From Albitalea sp966211955 (GTDB lineage: Bacteria > Pseudomonadota > Gammaproteobacteria > Burkholderiales > Burkholderiaceae_C), in assembly GCA_966211955.1 (NCBI GenBank), contig CBIHOF010000002.1, positions 186,001-250,000 of the forward strand: DNA of 64,000 nt. Direction: 5' to 3'. Each line of letters opens with the position of its first letter. Positions within the stretch are counted from its first letter, which is position 1. Positions 16,479 through 24,874 of the stretch are shown piece after piece. Below the pieces are notes generated by a model. That model ran no database searches, was not told the DNA's origin, and was given only the letters and a program-made list of their open reading frames with translations. Made by a program: the position numbers and the translations under genes.

Positions 16479-16685
16479 ATGCGGCCATTCACCCCCGAAC
16501 AGCTCAAGCCGACCGACATGCATTTCCTCGACGATTCGCTGCCGCCGGAGAACCAGGACAAGCGGGTCATCACCGTTGCGCTCTACACCCCCGAGTGGGA
16601 GCCCAGTCACACCACTGTGCGGGCGAACTCAACGAAGGCCCTGACTTTGGCAGGCTGGCGCCGACTGTTCGACACGACGGCATAG
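16479..16685 (+). CDS. Unrecognised short ORF, possibly a truncated gene
   Basis: A 68-codon frame whose first ~43 residues (MRPFTPEQLKPTDMHFLDDSLPPENQDKR and on) look like an ordinary soluble protein N-terminus. The last ~25 residues run over the end of the LysR gene on the other strand. This suggests the 5' end of a gene cut off by a rearrangement, or simply chance. I do not recognise the family. The sequence between 16252 and 16478 shows no other gene. Confidence 0.25.
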   Translation: MRPFTPEQLKPTDMHFLDDSLPPENQDKRVITVALYTPEWEPSHTTVRANSTKALTLAGWRRLFDTTA

Positions 16686-17494
16686 ACCGGTTGCCGTGGG
16701 CTTTCCCAATCTGGCAGGACGCGTCGCAACACCCCGGACTGGAGAGCGGGACGCACCGCCAGCTCGTACGGCCGGGCAAGTCCGCAGCCGTTGATCGCAG
16801 CATCGATTGCGCCCGCACCATCGCGTACGGCGAGGCGAATGGAGGGCGAGATGACGCGCCGTTGCGTGCCACGCTGCATCTCCCATCGTGTGGCGGGCTC
16901 TTCATCGGGCATCGTGTAGACGATGGCGTCGTGCGCGGCCAGCGCCTCCGGATCCGACGGTGCGCCCCGCCGCGCCAGATAGACGGGCGAAGCGCAGATG
17001 ACGAATTGGGCCCACCCAAGGCGGGTTGCCACGAGGCTGGAATCCGGCAGTTCGCCAATGCAAAGCACGATGTCCAGGCCGCGACCGAACAGCGAGGAGG
17101 CGGCATTGGAAGAAATCATGTCCAGCTTCAAGTCGGGATGCTGGGCGAGAAACCCATCAAGGCGCGGCAGCAGCGCGAAACGCATCGCGGGGTGCACGCC
17201 AAAGCGCAAGGTGCCATGTGTGCGCACGAGGCCGCGCCGGGCGGACAGCTCGCTGTCCTCGAGCTGCTGCAGCATGTCGTGGCAGCAGGCGTGGTAGGCC
17301 TCGCCGTCCGCGGTGAGCGACAGCTTGCGCGTGGACCGGGCGAACAGGGTGAAGCCGATCTCCCCTTCAAGTGATGTGAGCGCCTTGCTCAGCGCCGAAG
17401 GGCTGACATCGATCTCGCGGGCGGCGGCAGCGAAGCTGCCGGCCTCCACGGTGCGCACGAAGTAGGTGATGGCCTTCAGTTTGTCGATGCCCAT
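16607..17494 (-). CDS. LysR-family transcriptional regulator
   Basis: 295 residues. The N-terminal winged helix (about 1-62: MGIDKLKAITYFVRTVEAGSFAAAAREIDVSPSALSKAL) is of the CrgA/DsdC-like LysR type, followed by the periplasmic-binding-like effector domain from about 90. ATG 17494 is chosen because it starts at the family's standard position; the frame is open further upstream without protein-like sequence. It is divergent from the SnoaL-like gene at 17588, with a 93-base shared control region, so the SnoaL-Bug receptor pair is the probable target. Confidence 0.88.
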   Translation of the reverse strand: MGIDKLKAITYFVRTVEAGSFAAAAREIDVSPSALSKALTSLEGEIGFTLFARSTRKLSLTADGEAYHACCHDMLQQLEDSELSARRGLVRTHGTLRFGVHPAMRFALLPRLDGFLAQHPDLKLDMISSNAASSLFGRGLDIVLCIGELPDSSLVATRLGWAQFVICASPVYLARRGAPSDPEALAAHDAIVYTMPDEEPATRWEMQRGTQRRVISPSIRLAVRDGAGAIDAAINGCGLARPYELAVRPALQSGVLRRVLPDWESPRQPVYAVVSNSRRQPAKVRAFVEFARTVV

Positions 17495-17587
17495 GTGGCT
17501 CCCGAAGATCGGCGGCTGGATTGCGGAAAGTTTGGCATGAGTGACGTGATGTGGCGACCCTGTGCAGGCCTTGGGTTTTGCCTCACG

Positions 17588-18064
17588 ATGCGCTGCATGA
17601 ACCCGGCTCTTGCCATGCAACCTCCGCCAACCATGCTTGAACCCGCCAATGCCCGGAGATTGCAGGACTTTGCCGCTCGCTGGCAAGACGCCTGGAACCG
17701 CCACGACATGGATGACATTGCCGCATCGATTGCGCCGGATGTCGACTTCGTGACCGTGGCGGGCCTGTGGCTTCGCAGTCGCGCGGAGTTCCTCGAGCAC
17801 CACAGGACACTGCATCGCACGCAAATGCGCGAAAGCAGGTGGACGACATTGGGCAGCAGTGCTCGGCTGGCCTGCGCGGGACTCGCGTTGCAGCATGTCG
17901 AGTGGCGCATCGAAGGCGATTGCGATCACGACGGCGCGTCACGCTTGCCGCGTCGCGGAATCTTCACGTGGGTGGTCGCGCTGGACCCCGAGCCTGCGAT
18001 CCTCGCGGCGCACAACACGAATCTCGCCGCCCATGTGATGCACCGGCTCACGCCGACAACCTGA
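17588..18064 (+). CDS. SnoaL-like / NTF2-fold small protein
   Basis: 158 residues if started at ATG 17588; ATG 17597 and 17633 are also in frame and none has a clear ribosome-binding site. The core RLQDFAARWQDAWNRHDMDDIAASIAPDVDFVTVAGLWLRSRAEFLEHH is the typical first half of an NTF2-like cone fold (SnoaL/SgcJ/DUF4440 group). This family includes small isomerases, hydrolases and ligand-binding proteins. The specific reaction cannot be told from sequence. It is followed after 16 bases by a Bug-type receptor gene, so the two are probably co-transcribed. Confidence 0.7.
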   Translation: MRCMNPALAMQPPPTMLEPANARRLQDFAARWQDAWNRHDMDDIAASIAPDVDFVTVAGLWLRSRAEFLEHHRTLHRTQMRESRWTTLGSSARLACAGLALQHVEWRIEGDCDHDGASRLPRRGIFTWVVALDPEPAILAAHNTNLAAHVMHRLTPTT

Positions 18065-18080
18065 CTCTCAAGGAGACCCC

Positions 18081-19067
18081 ATGATTCGAAAACGCCATTC
18101 CACGGTGTTGCTGGCTTTGTGCCTGGGCCTGGGCCTGTCCCTCAGTCTCGGCGCCCGGGCACAGAGCTTCCCTGACAAGCCCGTGCATCTCATCGTGGGC
18201 GCCGGCGCAGGCAGCTTCCCCGATCAGGTCGCGCGCCGCCTGGCCGACAGCCTGTCGGCGCAATGGGGGCAGCCGATCATCATTGACAACCGTCCGGGCG
18301 CTGGTGGCATCGCTGCGATGAGCGAGTTCGTCAAGGCGCCGGCGGACGGCTACACGCTGGCGCTTGCCACGATGTCGCAGCTTGTCTTCAACCGCCATCT
18401 GTTCCATGGCCTGCCCTATGACGCCGTGCAGGACGTTCAACCCGTGGGCACCGTCATGAGCGGTTCGATGATGATCGTCGCGCATCCCGGGTTCGCTGCA
18501 CGATCGATCGGCGACCTCGTCGCGATCGCGCAGCGCTGGCCGGGCGACATCGATTTCGCGGTTCCTGCCAACGGGAGCCCGCCGCACGTCGTGCTTGGCA
18601 TGCTCATGGAGGTCACGCACACCTCCTTCTCGGTCGTTCCCTACAAGACGGGCGCTGACGCGGTGGTGCAAGTGGCATCGGGTCAAGTGCCATTGTTCAT
18701 CGACGCGGTGCCGGTCGTGGCCGGGCTCGTGCAAAGCGGCAAACTGCATGCGCTGGCCGTCACGGGAAGAGAGCGCGTGGCGGCGTTTCCTGACGTGCGC
18801 ACGGTGGCCGAGCAAGGCTACCCGGGCTTCAACGGCGAGGCCTGGATGGGCTTGGTGACGAGGCCCGGAACGCCGGACGTGGTGCTCAAGCGCTTGAGCG
18901 AAGGGTTGTCCAGCGCAGTGAGGTCCGATACGCTGCGTCAGTTCTTCGAAACATCCGGCGCCCACGCGCAGACCACCACGCCCGAGGAGTTTGCGACGCT
19001 CATCCGACGAGACTCCGAACATTGGGGCAAGGTGATCCGCGACATGCACTTGTCGCTCGACCATTGA
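18081..19067 (+). CDS. Bug/TctC-family periplasmic solute receptor
   Basis: 328 residues. Signal peptide 1-27 ends GARA before QSFPDKPVHLIVGAGAGSFPDQVARRLADSL. The QPIIIDNRPGAGGIAAM loop and the PADGYTLALAT segment are the hallmarks of the tripartite tricarboxylate transporter receptor family that has expanded greatly in Burkholderiales. GGAG sits eight bases before the ATG. No TctA/TctB permease is present, as is usual for orphan Bug receptors. The ligand is probably a carboxylate but cannot be named. Confidence 0.9.
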   Translation: MIRKRHSTVLLALCLGLGLSLSLGARAQSFPDKPVHLIVGAGAGSFPDQVARRLADSLSAQWGQPIIIDNRPGAGGIAAMSEFVKAPADGYTLALATMSQLVFNRHLFHGLPYDAVQDVQPVGTVMSGSMMIVAHPGFAARSIGDLVAIAQRWPGDIDFAVPANGSPPHVVLGMLMEVTHTSFSVVPYKTGADAVVQVASGQVPLFIDAVPVVAGLVQSGKLHALAVTGRERVAAFPDVRTVAEQGYPGFNGEAWMGLVTRPGTPDVVLKRLSEGLSSAVRSDTLRQFFETSGAHAQTTTPEEFATLIRRDSEHWGKVIRDMHLSLDH

Positions 19068-19131
19068 CCTGCGGCGCTGAGCTGCCGCCGGGGCGTGTGC
19101 GTCGTGCACCGCGCCTTGTCGCGCTAGGCTC

Positions 19132-19159
19132 TGCCTTTCGATGCATCTCTCGAAAGGCA
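19132..19159 (+). promoter_or_regulatory. Perfect hairpin covering the ribosome-binding site of the nitronate monooxygenase gene
   Basis: Ten-base arms TGCCTTTCGA (19132-19141) and TCGAAAGGCA (19150-19159) are perfectly complementary around an 8-base loop. The 3' arm contains AAAGG, the only Shine-Dalgarno-like sequence before the ATG at 19164, which follows only four bases later. It could be an operator at the DNA level, or an RNA structure that hides the ribosome-binding site. It also lies 65 bases after the Bug receptor stop and could slow transcription there. Confidence 0.55.
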
Positions 19160-19163
19160 CCTC

Positions 19164-20264
19164 ATGTGGATGGATACCGCGTTCACCCGCCGGTTCGGCC
19201 TGGCCTGGCCCCTGGTGCAAGGGCCCTTCGGCGGCGGCTTGTCCGCGCCGGCCCTCACTGCAGCCGTCTCCAACGCCGGCGGCCTCGGCTCCTTCGGCGG
19301 CAACATGCTGGATCCCGAGCGCATCGCCGCGGTGGTCGAGCAGATCCGCGCGCTGTCCGGTGACAAGCCCTTCGCGATGAACTTCTGGGCCGATGCGCCG
19401 GGGCAACCGCGGCCCAGCGACGCCGTCCTCGCACGCACGCTGGAGCTGCTCGCGCCGTTCTACCGCGAGCTGGGCCTGGATGTGCCCACGGCATTGCCCG
19501 ATCGCTGCGCGCCTGACCACGAGGCGCAAGTCGAGGCCGCTTTGCGCGCCGGTGTGCCCGTCCTGAGTTTCGTGTTCGGCGTGCCGTCGCAAGACCTGCT
19601 GCGCGCCTGCCGCGAGCGCGGCGTGGCCGTGATCGGCACGGCCACCACCGTGGACGAAGCCCGTGCGCTTGACGAGGCGCAGGTCGACGCCATCGTCGCC
19701 ACCGGCTTCGAGGCGGGCGGCCACCGTGTCTCCTTCCTGCGGTCGGCCGAGGAATCGCTCACCGGAACCATGGCGCTCGTCCCCGCGGTGGTCGATGCAG
19801 TGCGCGTGCCGGTGATCGCTGCCGGCGGCATCGCCGATGGACGTGGCGTCGCTGCCGCCCTCGCGCTCGGTGCACAAGGCGTGCAGATCGGAACTGCGTT
19901 CCTCGCCTGCGACGAGTCCGGTGCGCCGGCGCAGCATCGCGAGGCGCTGTTCGCCGCCGGCGCGCACGACACGGTGCTGACGCGCGTGTTCAGCGGGCGC
20001 CTCGCACGCGCACTGCGCAACCGCTTCATCGACACGATGGACCCGCACGCCGGCGAGCTCGCCGGCTGGCCCGCCCTGAACTGGCTCACCGGCCACGTGC
20101 GCCGCGCGGCTGCGCTGAAGGGCGACGCGCAACTGCTGTCGATGCAGGGCGGCCAGGTCACGCCGCTGCTGTCGCACCACTCGGCCAAGGCACTGATGGA
20201 CTCGCTCATCGAAGAGACGAGCGCGGTCATCGCAAGCATGTCGGCACCGCACCGCGCGCAATGA
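19164..20264 (+). CDS. Nitronate monooxygenase (2-nitropropane dioxygenase family)
   Basis: 366 residues, TIM-barrel flavoenzyme. Recognisable blocks: WPLVQGPFGGGLSAPALTAAVSNAGGLGSFG (N-terminal FMN region), PVLSFVFGVPS, DAIVATGFEAGGHRVSF (the active-site GxEAGGH), VPVIAAGGIADGRGVAAALALGAQGVQIGTAFLACDE (phosphate-binding loop). The family oxidises alkyl nitronates such as propionate 3-nitronate using FMN and oxygen. There is no signal peptide, so it is cytoplasmic. It is separated from the Bug receptor by 96 bases containing a strong hairpin. Its stop is one base from the end of the convergent hybrid kinase gene. Confidence 0.88.
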   Translation: MWMDTAFTRRFGLAWPLVQGPFGGGLSAPALTAAVSNAGGLGSFGGNMLDPERIAAVVEQIRALSGDKPFAMNFWADAPGQPRPSDAVLARTLELLAPFYRELGLDVPTALPDRCAPDHEAQVEAALRAGVPVLSFVFGVPSQDLLRACRERGVAVIGTATTVDEARALDEAQVDAIVATGFEAGGHRVSFLRSAEESLTGTMALVPAVVDAVRVPVIAAGGIADGRGVAAALALGAQGVQIGTAFLACDESGAPAQHREALFAAGAHDTVLTRVFSGRLARALRNRFIDTMDPHAGELAGWPALNWLTGHVRRAAALKGDAQLLSMQGGQVTPLLSHHSAKALMDSLIEETSAVIASMSAPHRAQ

Positions 20265-20265
20265 C

Positions 20266-22242
20266 TCAGCGCGTGCTGAACTGGATGCCCAGATAGCGCT
20301 CCAGCAAGCTCAGCAGTTGAGCCGCCCGAAACGGCTTGGGCAGGAAGTCGGTGGCGCCCGCCTCCACGGCCTTGTCCTTGTCGGCCTTGCTGATGCTGGC
20401 CGAGATGGCGATCACCGGCACGTCCTTGAAGTCGGGCATGCCGCGCAGGCGGCGGGTTGCGTCCAGGCCGCTCATGATCGGCATCACGTTGTCCATGAGG
20501 ATCATGTGAGGCCGCAGGGCCACCGCGCGTTCCAGGCCTTCGTGGCCGTTGTGCGCTTCGTAGGTGAGGAAGCCCAGCGGCCGCAGCATGTCCACCAGCA
20601 CGTGGCGGTTCTCCTCCACGTCGTCGACGATGAGCACCTTCTTGCGCTCGCCCTCGTAGCCGGTGGCGATGCGGTCGGCGATGATCGCCGGCTGCTGCGT
20701 CGCCAGCGGCAGCCGCAGCTCGAACCAGAAGCGGCTGCCACGGCCGAGTTCGCTCTCCACCTGGATGTCGCCATGCATGAGCCGCACGATCTGCCGGCTG
20801 ATGGCGAGGCCGAGGCCCGTGCCGCCGCGACGCCGTTCCACCGCACCCACCTGCTGGAAGGGCTTGAAGATCGCCTTCAGCTCTTCGCTCGACATGCCAA
20901 GGCCCGTGTCGGTCACCTCGAAGTGCAGCAACGCTGCGGTGTCGTCGCGCGACAGGCACTGCACGCGCAAGGTGACGTTGCCCTGGTCGGTGAATTTCGC
21001 CGCGTTGCCCAGGAGGTTCAGCAGTACCTGGCGCAATTGCTTCTCGTCGGCCATGACGGTGGCCGGCAGGTGGATGGCGTCGCAGGCAAAGCCCACGCCC
21101 TTGGGCTGCGTGCGCACGCGGATGATGTCGGCGATGCCCTGGAGGAAGGGCGCGAGCTCCAGCGGCGCGATGTTGAGGTCCAGCTTGCCCGCCTCGATCT
21201 TCGCGAGGTCGAGGATGTCGTCGATGAGGGTCAGGAGGTGCTGGCCGCTTTTCTCGATCGTCGACAGGCCCGAGGCCTGCTTGGGCGACAGCGTCGGCTC
21301 CCACTGCAGCAATTGGGCATAGCCGAGCACCGCATTCAGCGGCGTGCGCAACTCGTGGCTCATGCTTGCGAGGAACTCGCTCTTGGCGCGGCTCGCCTCG
21401 GCCGCATGGTCGCGGGCCTGGGCCAGGTGCTGCACCGTTTGCGCAAGTTCGGTGTCGCGCTGGTGCAGCCGGATGCTTGCCTGGCGGAACACCTCGACGG
21501 CATCGGCCATTTCGCCCACCTCGTCGCGACGGCCGATGGCCGGCACGGTGATGTCGTAGTCGCCCTCGGCCAGGCGCGTCATCGCGCCGGTCATGTCCGA
21601 CAGCGGCCGCGAGATGGCACGGCCGATGAACCAGGTGGCGAAGATGCCCACCGCGAACACCGCCAGCACGATGAGCGCGAGTACCGCCGCCGCACGGTCC
21701 ACGTAGATTTCCGTGCGCTGCTGCCTGTCCTTCGCGGCGCGAATGGTCACGTCGGCGAGCCGGTTCATGGTCGCATCGAGCTGGCTGTAATGGGCCATCA
21801 GGCTGCTGACCTGCGTCGGGTTCGAATCGGTCGCCTGCGTGACACGACCCGCCACGATGCGGTAGACCGCCAGCACGTCCGACAGATCGTGCAACAGCTC
21901 GTGGTCGATGCCTGGCGCGTTTGTCTCGATGCTCTGCAGCATCGACTCCACACGGTCGAAGCGCTGGGGCAGGGCGTCGTGCAACTCCCTCAGCGTTTCG
22001 GTGTTTTGCCGGGTACCGCCCAGGTCGAGGTGGCGGATGATGTCCGAATGGATGCGGGCCACCGCGAGCGTCATGCGGCTGCTGGCGGTGGCGGCGTCGA
22101 AGGCGCCGCCGACGACGTCGCGAAAGGCTTCGCCCTGGCTGCGCAACAACGAGATGGCACCTGCGGAGACCGCGATGAACAAGAGCATCACCGCCACTGG
22201 CGCAATCAGCACCTGGAGCTTGATGGACACGCGACTCAGCAT
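20266..22242 (-). CDS. Membrane-bound hybrid sensor histidine kinase
   Basis: 658 residues from ATG 22242, which has GGGGA closely upstream; a GTG at 22269 and an ATG at 22257 are alternatives. Order: TM helix about 8-30, a periplasmic helical region of ~150 residues with four-helix-bundle character, TM about 183-205, HAMP, coiled coil, HisKA with the phospho-His in SMSHELRTPLNAVLGYAQLL, HATPase (LGNAAKFTD, VTDTGLGM, GGTGLGLAISRQI), and a C-terminal receiver with LMDNVMPIMSG. It carries its own receiver, but no downstream HPt or regulator gene is nearby. It is divergent from the TAXI receptor gene with under 60 bases between starts. Confidence 0.92.
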   Translation of the reverse strand: MLSRVSIKLQVLIAPVAVMLLFIAVSAGAISLLRSQGEAFRDVVGGAFDAATASSRMTLAVARIHSDIIRHLDLGGTRQNTETLRELHDALPQRFDRVESMLQSIETNAPGIDHELLHDLSDVLAVYRIVAGRVTQATDSNPTQVSSLMAHYSQLDATMNRLADVTIRAAKDRQQRTEIYVDRAAAVLALIVLAVFAVGIFATWFIGRAISRPLSDMTGAMTRLAEGDYDITVPAIGRRDEVGEMADAVEVFRQASIRLHQRDTELAQTVQHLAQARDHAAEASRAKSEFLASMSHELRTPLNAVLGYAQLLQWEPTLSPKQASGLSTIEKSGQHLLTLIDDILDLAKIEAGKLDLNIAPLELAPFLQGIADIIRVRTQPKGVGFACDAIHLPATVMADEKQLRQVLLNLLGNAAKFTDQGNVTLRVQCLSRDDTAALLHFEVTDTGLGMSSEELKAIFKPFQQVGAVERRRGGTGLGLAISRQIVRLMHGDIQVESELGRGSRFWFELRLPLATQQPAIIADRIATGYEGERKKVLIVDDVEENRHVLVDMLRPLGFLTYEAHNGHEGLERAVALRPHMILMDNVMPIMSGLDATRRLRGMPDFKDVPVIAISASISKADKDKAVEAGATDFLPKPFRAAQLLSLLERYLGIQFSTR

Positions 22243-22300
22243 CTTGTCCCCACGCATGGTGAAGCGCACCGCCCCCCTGGGCTTGAAATCAGGTTACCTC

Positions 22301-23239
22301 ATGAAGATGTGGCTTGTCATCGCCATGATCCTGGGGGCCGCAGGCCCCGCGGCAGCTGAGCAAGCCGACATCGTCATGCTCACCGGCAACACCGGCGGGG
22401 TGTATTACCCGCTCGGCATCGCCCTCGGAAAAATCTGGGAGCAGGCCATGCCCGGCGCGCGGGTCAACGTGCAGGCCACCCAGGCGTCGGTGGAGAACTT
22501 CAACTTGCTGCAGCAGCGCCGCGGCACCTTCGCCTTCGGGCAGGGCGACGTCATGTCGGATGCGGTGAAGGGAAACCCCGAGGCGGGTTTCCCGAATTCA
22601 CGCGACAGGCTGCGCATGGTGGCGGCGCTCTTTCCCAACTACCTGCACCTGGTCGCACTCAAGAACGCCAAGGTGCGCTCGGTGCAGGACTTGAGGGGCA
22701 AGCGCGTGTCGGTGGGCGCGTCCAGGAGCGGCAACGAGCTGAATGCGCGCTGGCTGCTGGGCATCGCCGGCATGAGCTATGCCGACCTGCGGCGCGTGGA
22801 CTACCTGCCCTACAACGACGCCGTGGCGCTGATGCGCGACGGGCAGCTCGACGCGATCATCGTGTCCGCCGGGCTGGGTGTGAAGGCGGTGACGGAGCTG
22901 GCGTTCGCGGTGCCGGTGGACGTCGTGCCGATCGGCCCTGACCTGGTCGCGAAATCCGGCGGCATGTTCTCGCCGGTGGTCATTCCGGCCGGCACCTATG
23001 CGGGCCAGACGCAGGACGTGCAGACGGCTGCGCTGATCAACTTTCTCGTCACCCACAGCGACGTGCCCGATGCGATCGTCTACGGTGCGCTGAAGGCCTT
23101 GTACGCGCACCTGCCCGAGCTCAAGGCATCGCACCCGGCGGCCAGGGACATCGCCCGCGAGCGTGCGCTTGCGAGCCGGCCCATCGCCTTGCATCCGGGC
23201 GCGGAGCGGTACTTCCGCGAGGTCGGGCTGCTGCATTGA
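22301..23239 (+). CDS. TAXI-family (TRAP-associated) periplasmic solute receptor
   Basis: 312 residues. Signal peptide about 1-20 (MKMWLVIAMILGAAGPAAA). The TGNTGGVYYPLGIALGKIWEQ opening, VENFNLLQQRRGTFAFGQGDV and LRGKRVSVGASRSGNELNARWLL are typical TAXI motifs; related receptors bind glutamate-type or other carboxylate ligands. TAXI receptors normally serve fused TRAP permeases, but no permease is encoded here. The next gene encodes a DUF1850 protein, a common TAXI-TRAP companion. The frame is open much further upstream, antisense to the kinase gene; ATG 22301 is chosen for the signal peptide. Confidence 0.88.
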   Translation: MKMWLVIAMILGAAGPAAAEQADIVMLTGNTGGVYYPLGIALGKIWEQAMPGARVNVQATQASVENFNLLQQRRGTFAFGQGDVMSDAVKGNPEAGFPNSRDRLRMVAALFPNYLHLVALKNAKVRSVQDLRGKRVSVGASRSGNELNARWLLGIAGMSYADLRRVDYLPYNDAVALMRDGQLDAIIVSAGLGVKAVTELAFAVPVDVVPIGPDLVAKSGGMFSPVVIPAGTYAGQTQDVQTAALINFLVTHSDVPDAIVYGALKALYAHLPELKASHPAARDIARERALASRPIALHPGAERYFREVGLLH

Positions 23240-23248
23240 GGCGCCGGC

Positions 23249-23713
23249 ATGGACATCTGCCTGAGCCTCGTCGTCGGCGCCTCGCTGCTGGCGCGCCTGC
23301 CGTCGCCCATCACCTTGCGCTGGCGGCACAGCGTGGAGCACGTGCTGATCGAGGAGCAGTGGGAGGCGAGCGGGCAGGGCCTGCTGTTGGTGTCCTCGTC
23401 GACGGACGGCTTGGGTGCTGGCATAGACGTGCCTGCTGAGGCGAGCGTTGTCGGCGGCCGCTGGACCTTCCGTCCCGCGCTGGCGCCGCAGCGCGAGGTG
23501 CAACTTGCGAACTCACGCTTCGCCGCGGGGTATGTGGTGTGCTGGCCGGGCGCATGTGCGCCGCTGTCTGACATTGCTGGCGGGCAGGATCGCGTGGTGA
23601 GGATGGCGGTTTGCGCCGCACAGGAGCGTTCGGTGGCAATCAGCGCCGGGAAGGCACGGGGAAACACGTCCGTGCTCAGCTCCCCAGTAGCTCCACGTAG
23701 GCGCGGTAGCTGA
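23249..23713 (+). CDS. DUF1850 protein, TAXI-TRAP companion
   Basis: 154 residues. The middle portion ITLRWRHSVEHVLIEEQWEASGQGLLLVSSSTDGLGAGIDVP and the later GGRWTF and VQLANSRFAAGYVVC fit the DUF1850 pattern (a short beta-rich domain starting with a hydrophobic segment). DUF1850 genes usually sit between the TAXI receptor and the fused TRAP permease, which supports the assignment of the preceding gene. The function is unknown. The last 38 bases overlap the end of the convergent Fic gene, so the C-terminal ~35 residues may be poorly conserved read-through. Confidence 0.68.
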   Translation: MDICLSLVVGASLLARLPSPITLRWRHSVEHVLIEEQWEASGQGLLLVSSSTDGLGAGIDVPAEASVVGGRWTFRPALAPQREVQLANSRFAAGYVVCWPGACAPLSDIAGGQDRVVRMAVCAAQERSVAISAGKARGNTSVLSSPVAPRRRGS

Positions 23714-24821
23714 AGCTGCGGTTCTTCTTCTGCCCGGTCAGTTCGGCCACGATCCCCTGGTCCTCCAGCAGCTTCACAGCCGCAGTGGCGGTAGGGAATG
23801 TGGTTTCCAACTTCTGTCGCACCTGATCGATGGTGAAACGTGGCATCACGGGAAGCATCTCGAACAGTCGAAGTGCCACGACGCCGATGCGCGGCGTTTC
23901 CAGCAGACGGCGTCGATCAGCATTGACGAGGCTGGCGATCGCAACGATGGCACGCTCGGCTTCGAAGGCCGCAGCTTCCACGGCTTCCAGGAAGAATGCG
24001 ACCCACGATTCCCAGTCTCCATCGGTACGCACGCCAGACAGCAATCGGTAGTAGTCGCGTTGATGTCGTTTGAGGTATCCGCTGAGGTACATCAGGGGCT
24101 CGGGCAGCAGCCCCCATTGTTCGAGCAGGGCTGCGATCAGCAGGCGGCCGATGCGACCGTTGCCGTCCAGGAATGGATGGATGGTTTCGAACTGGACGTG
24201 CGCCAAGGCCACTCGCACCAGCGATGGGAGTGTCGAGTCCGTGTCGTGAATGAATCTCTCCAGGTCGGCCAGCAACGCTGGCACGCGCTCGGGAGGTGGG
24301 GGCACGAACACCGCCTTGCCCGGCCGTGTGCCCCCGATCCAGTTCTGGGAACGGCGCAGTTCGCCAGGCTGCTTGCCTGAACCGCGTGCGCCGGCGAGCA
24401 ATAGGCGATGGGCATTGCAAAGCAGGCGCACTGAAATAGGCAGACCGCGCCGGTCATGCAGGTTCTCGCGCACCATGCGGAACGCTCGCAGATAGTTGCT
24501 GACCTCTTCGACATCTTCGGTGTTGGCGACGGGCAACCCCGCCTCGTCGTCGAAAAGGTCCGTGAGGGTGGCTTGTGTCCCTTCGATTTGGGAGGTGAGT
24601 AGCGCTTCCTTGCGAATGGCGCTGTATAGCAGCCACTCCACCGAAGGCACGAGGCCCGAAACGCCCGATAGCCGCGCAAGCGCCAACTCGGCTGCTCGCG
24701 CTCTGGTGTCATAGGAGGAAGATGCCAACACCGGCCGTGAGGGCGGCAGTGGTTGCGGCACGAAAGCGCGCACGGATTCGCCGAGCGTCGTGGTGGTGAT
24801 GTAGCTTCCGGTGGTGCGCAT
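23676..24821 (-). CDS. Fic-domain protein with built-in inhibitory helix and C-terminal winged helix
   Basis: 381 residues. The Fic active-site loop HPFLDGNGRIGR is at 215-226 and intact, so transfer of AMP (or another NMP) to Thr/Ser/Tyr of targets is expected. Residues 76-81 (TSQIEG) match the inhibitory (S/T)xxxE(G/N) motif on an N-terminal helix, which makes this a self-inhibited (class II-like) Fic. A substrate-clamping hairpin region GGTRPGKAVFVPPPPERV is present. The C-terminal ~75 residues (RFTIDQVRQKLETTFPTATAAVKLLEDQGIVAELTG) form a winged helix, suggesting DNA binding or autoregulation. No antitoxin gene is adjacent. A palindromic box lies just upstream. Confidence 0.9.
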   Translation of the reverse strand: MRTTGSYITTTTLGESVRAFVPQPLPPSRPVLASSSYDTRARAAELALARLSGVSGLVPSVEWLLYSAIRKEALLTSQIEGTQATLTDLFDDEAGLPVANTEDVEEVSNYLRAFRMVRENLHDRRGLPISVRLLCNAHRLLLAGARGSGKQPGELRRSQNWIGGTRPGKAVFVPPPPERVPALLADLERFIHDTDSTLPSLVRVALAHVQFETIHPFLDGNGRIGRLLIAALLEQWGLLPEPLMYLSGYLKRHQRDYYRLLSGVRTDGDWESWVAFFLEAVEAAAFEAERAIVAIASLVNADRRRLLETPRIGVVALRLFEMLPVMPRFTIDQVRQKLETTFPTATAAVKLLEDQGIVAELTGQKKNRSFSYRAYVELLGS

Positions 24822-24854
24822 CGTATGAAAGTCGTCTTGAACAAGCGACGGTCA

Positions 24855-24874
24855 TATTAAAGCATTCTTTAATA
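24855..24874 (-). promoter_or_regulatory. Operator-like palindrome upstream of the Fic gene
   Basis: Perfect 8-base arms TATTAAAG and CTTTAATA around CATT, 34 bases upstream of the Fic ATG, in an AT-rich island that contrasts with the surroundings. The Fic protein has a C-terminal winged helix, so self-binding is a natural hypothesis. It could equally be a site for another regulator or part of the promoter. Confidence 0.5.

Noticed and set aside
20317..22359. 680-codon open frame on the plus strand
   Set aside because: Antisense to the hybrid kinase gene, with a His/Arg-rich product and no known motif. The real protein is on the minus strand.
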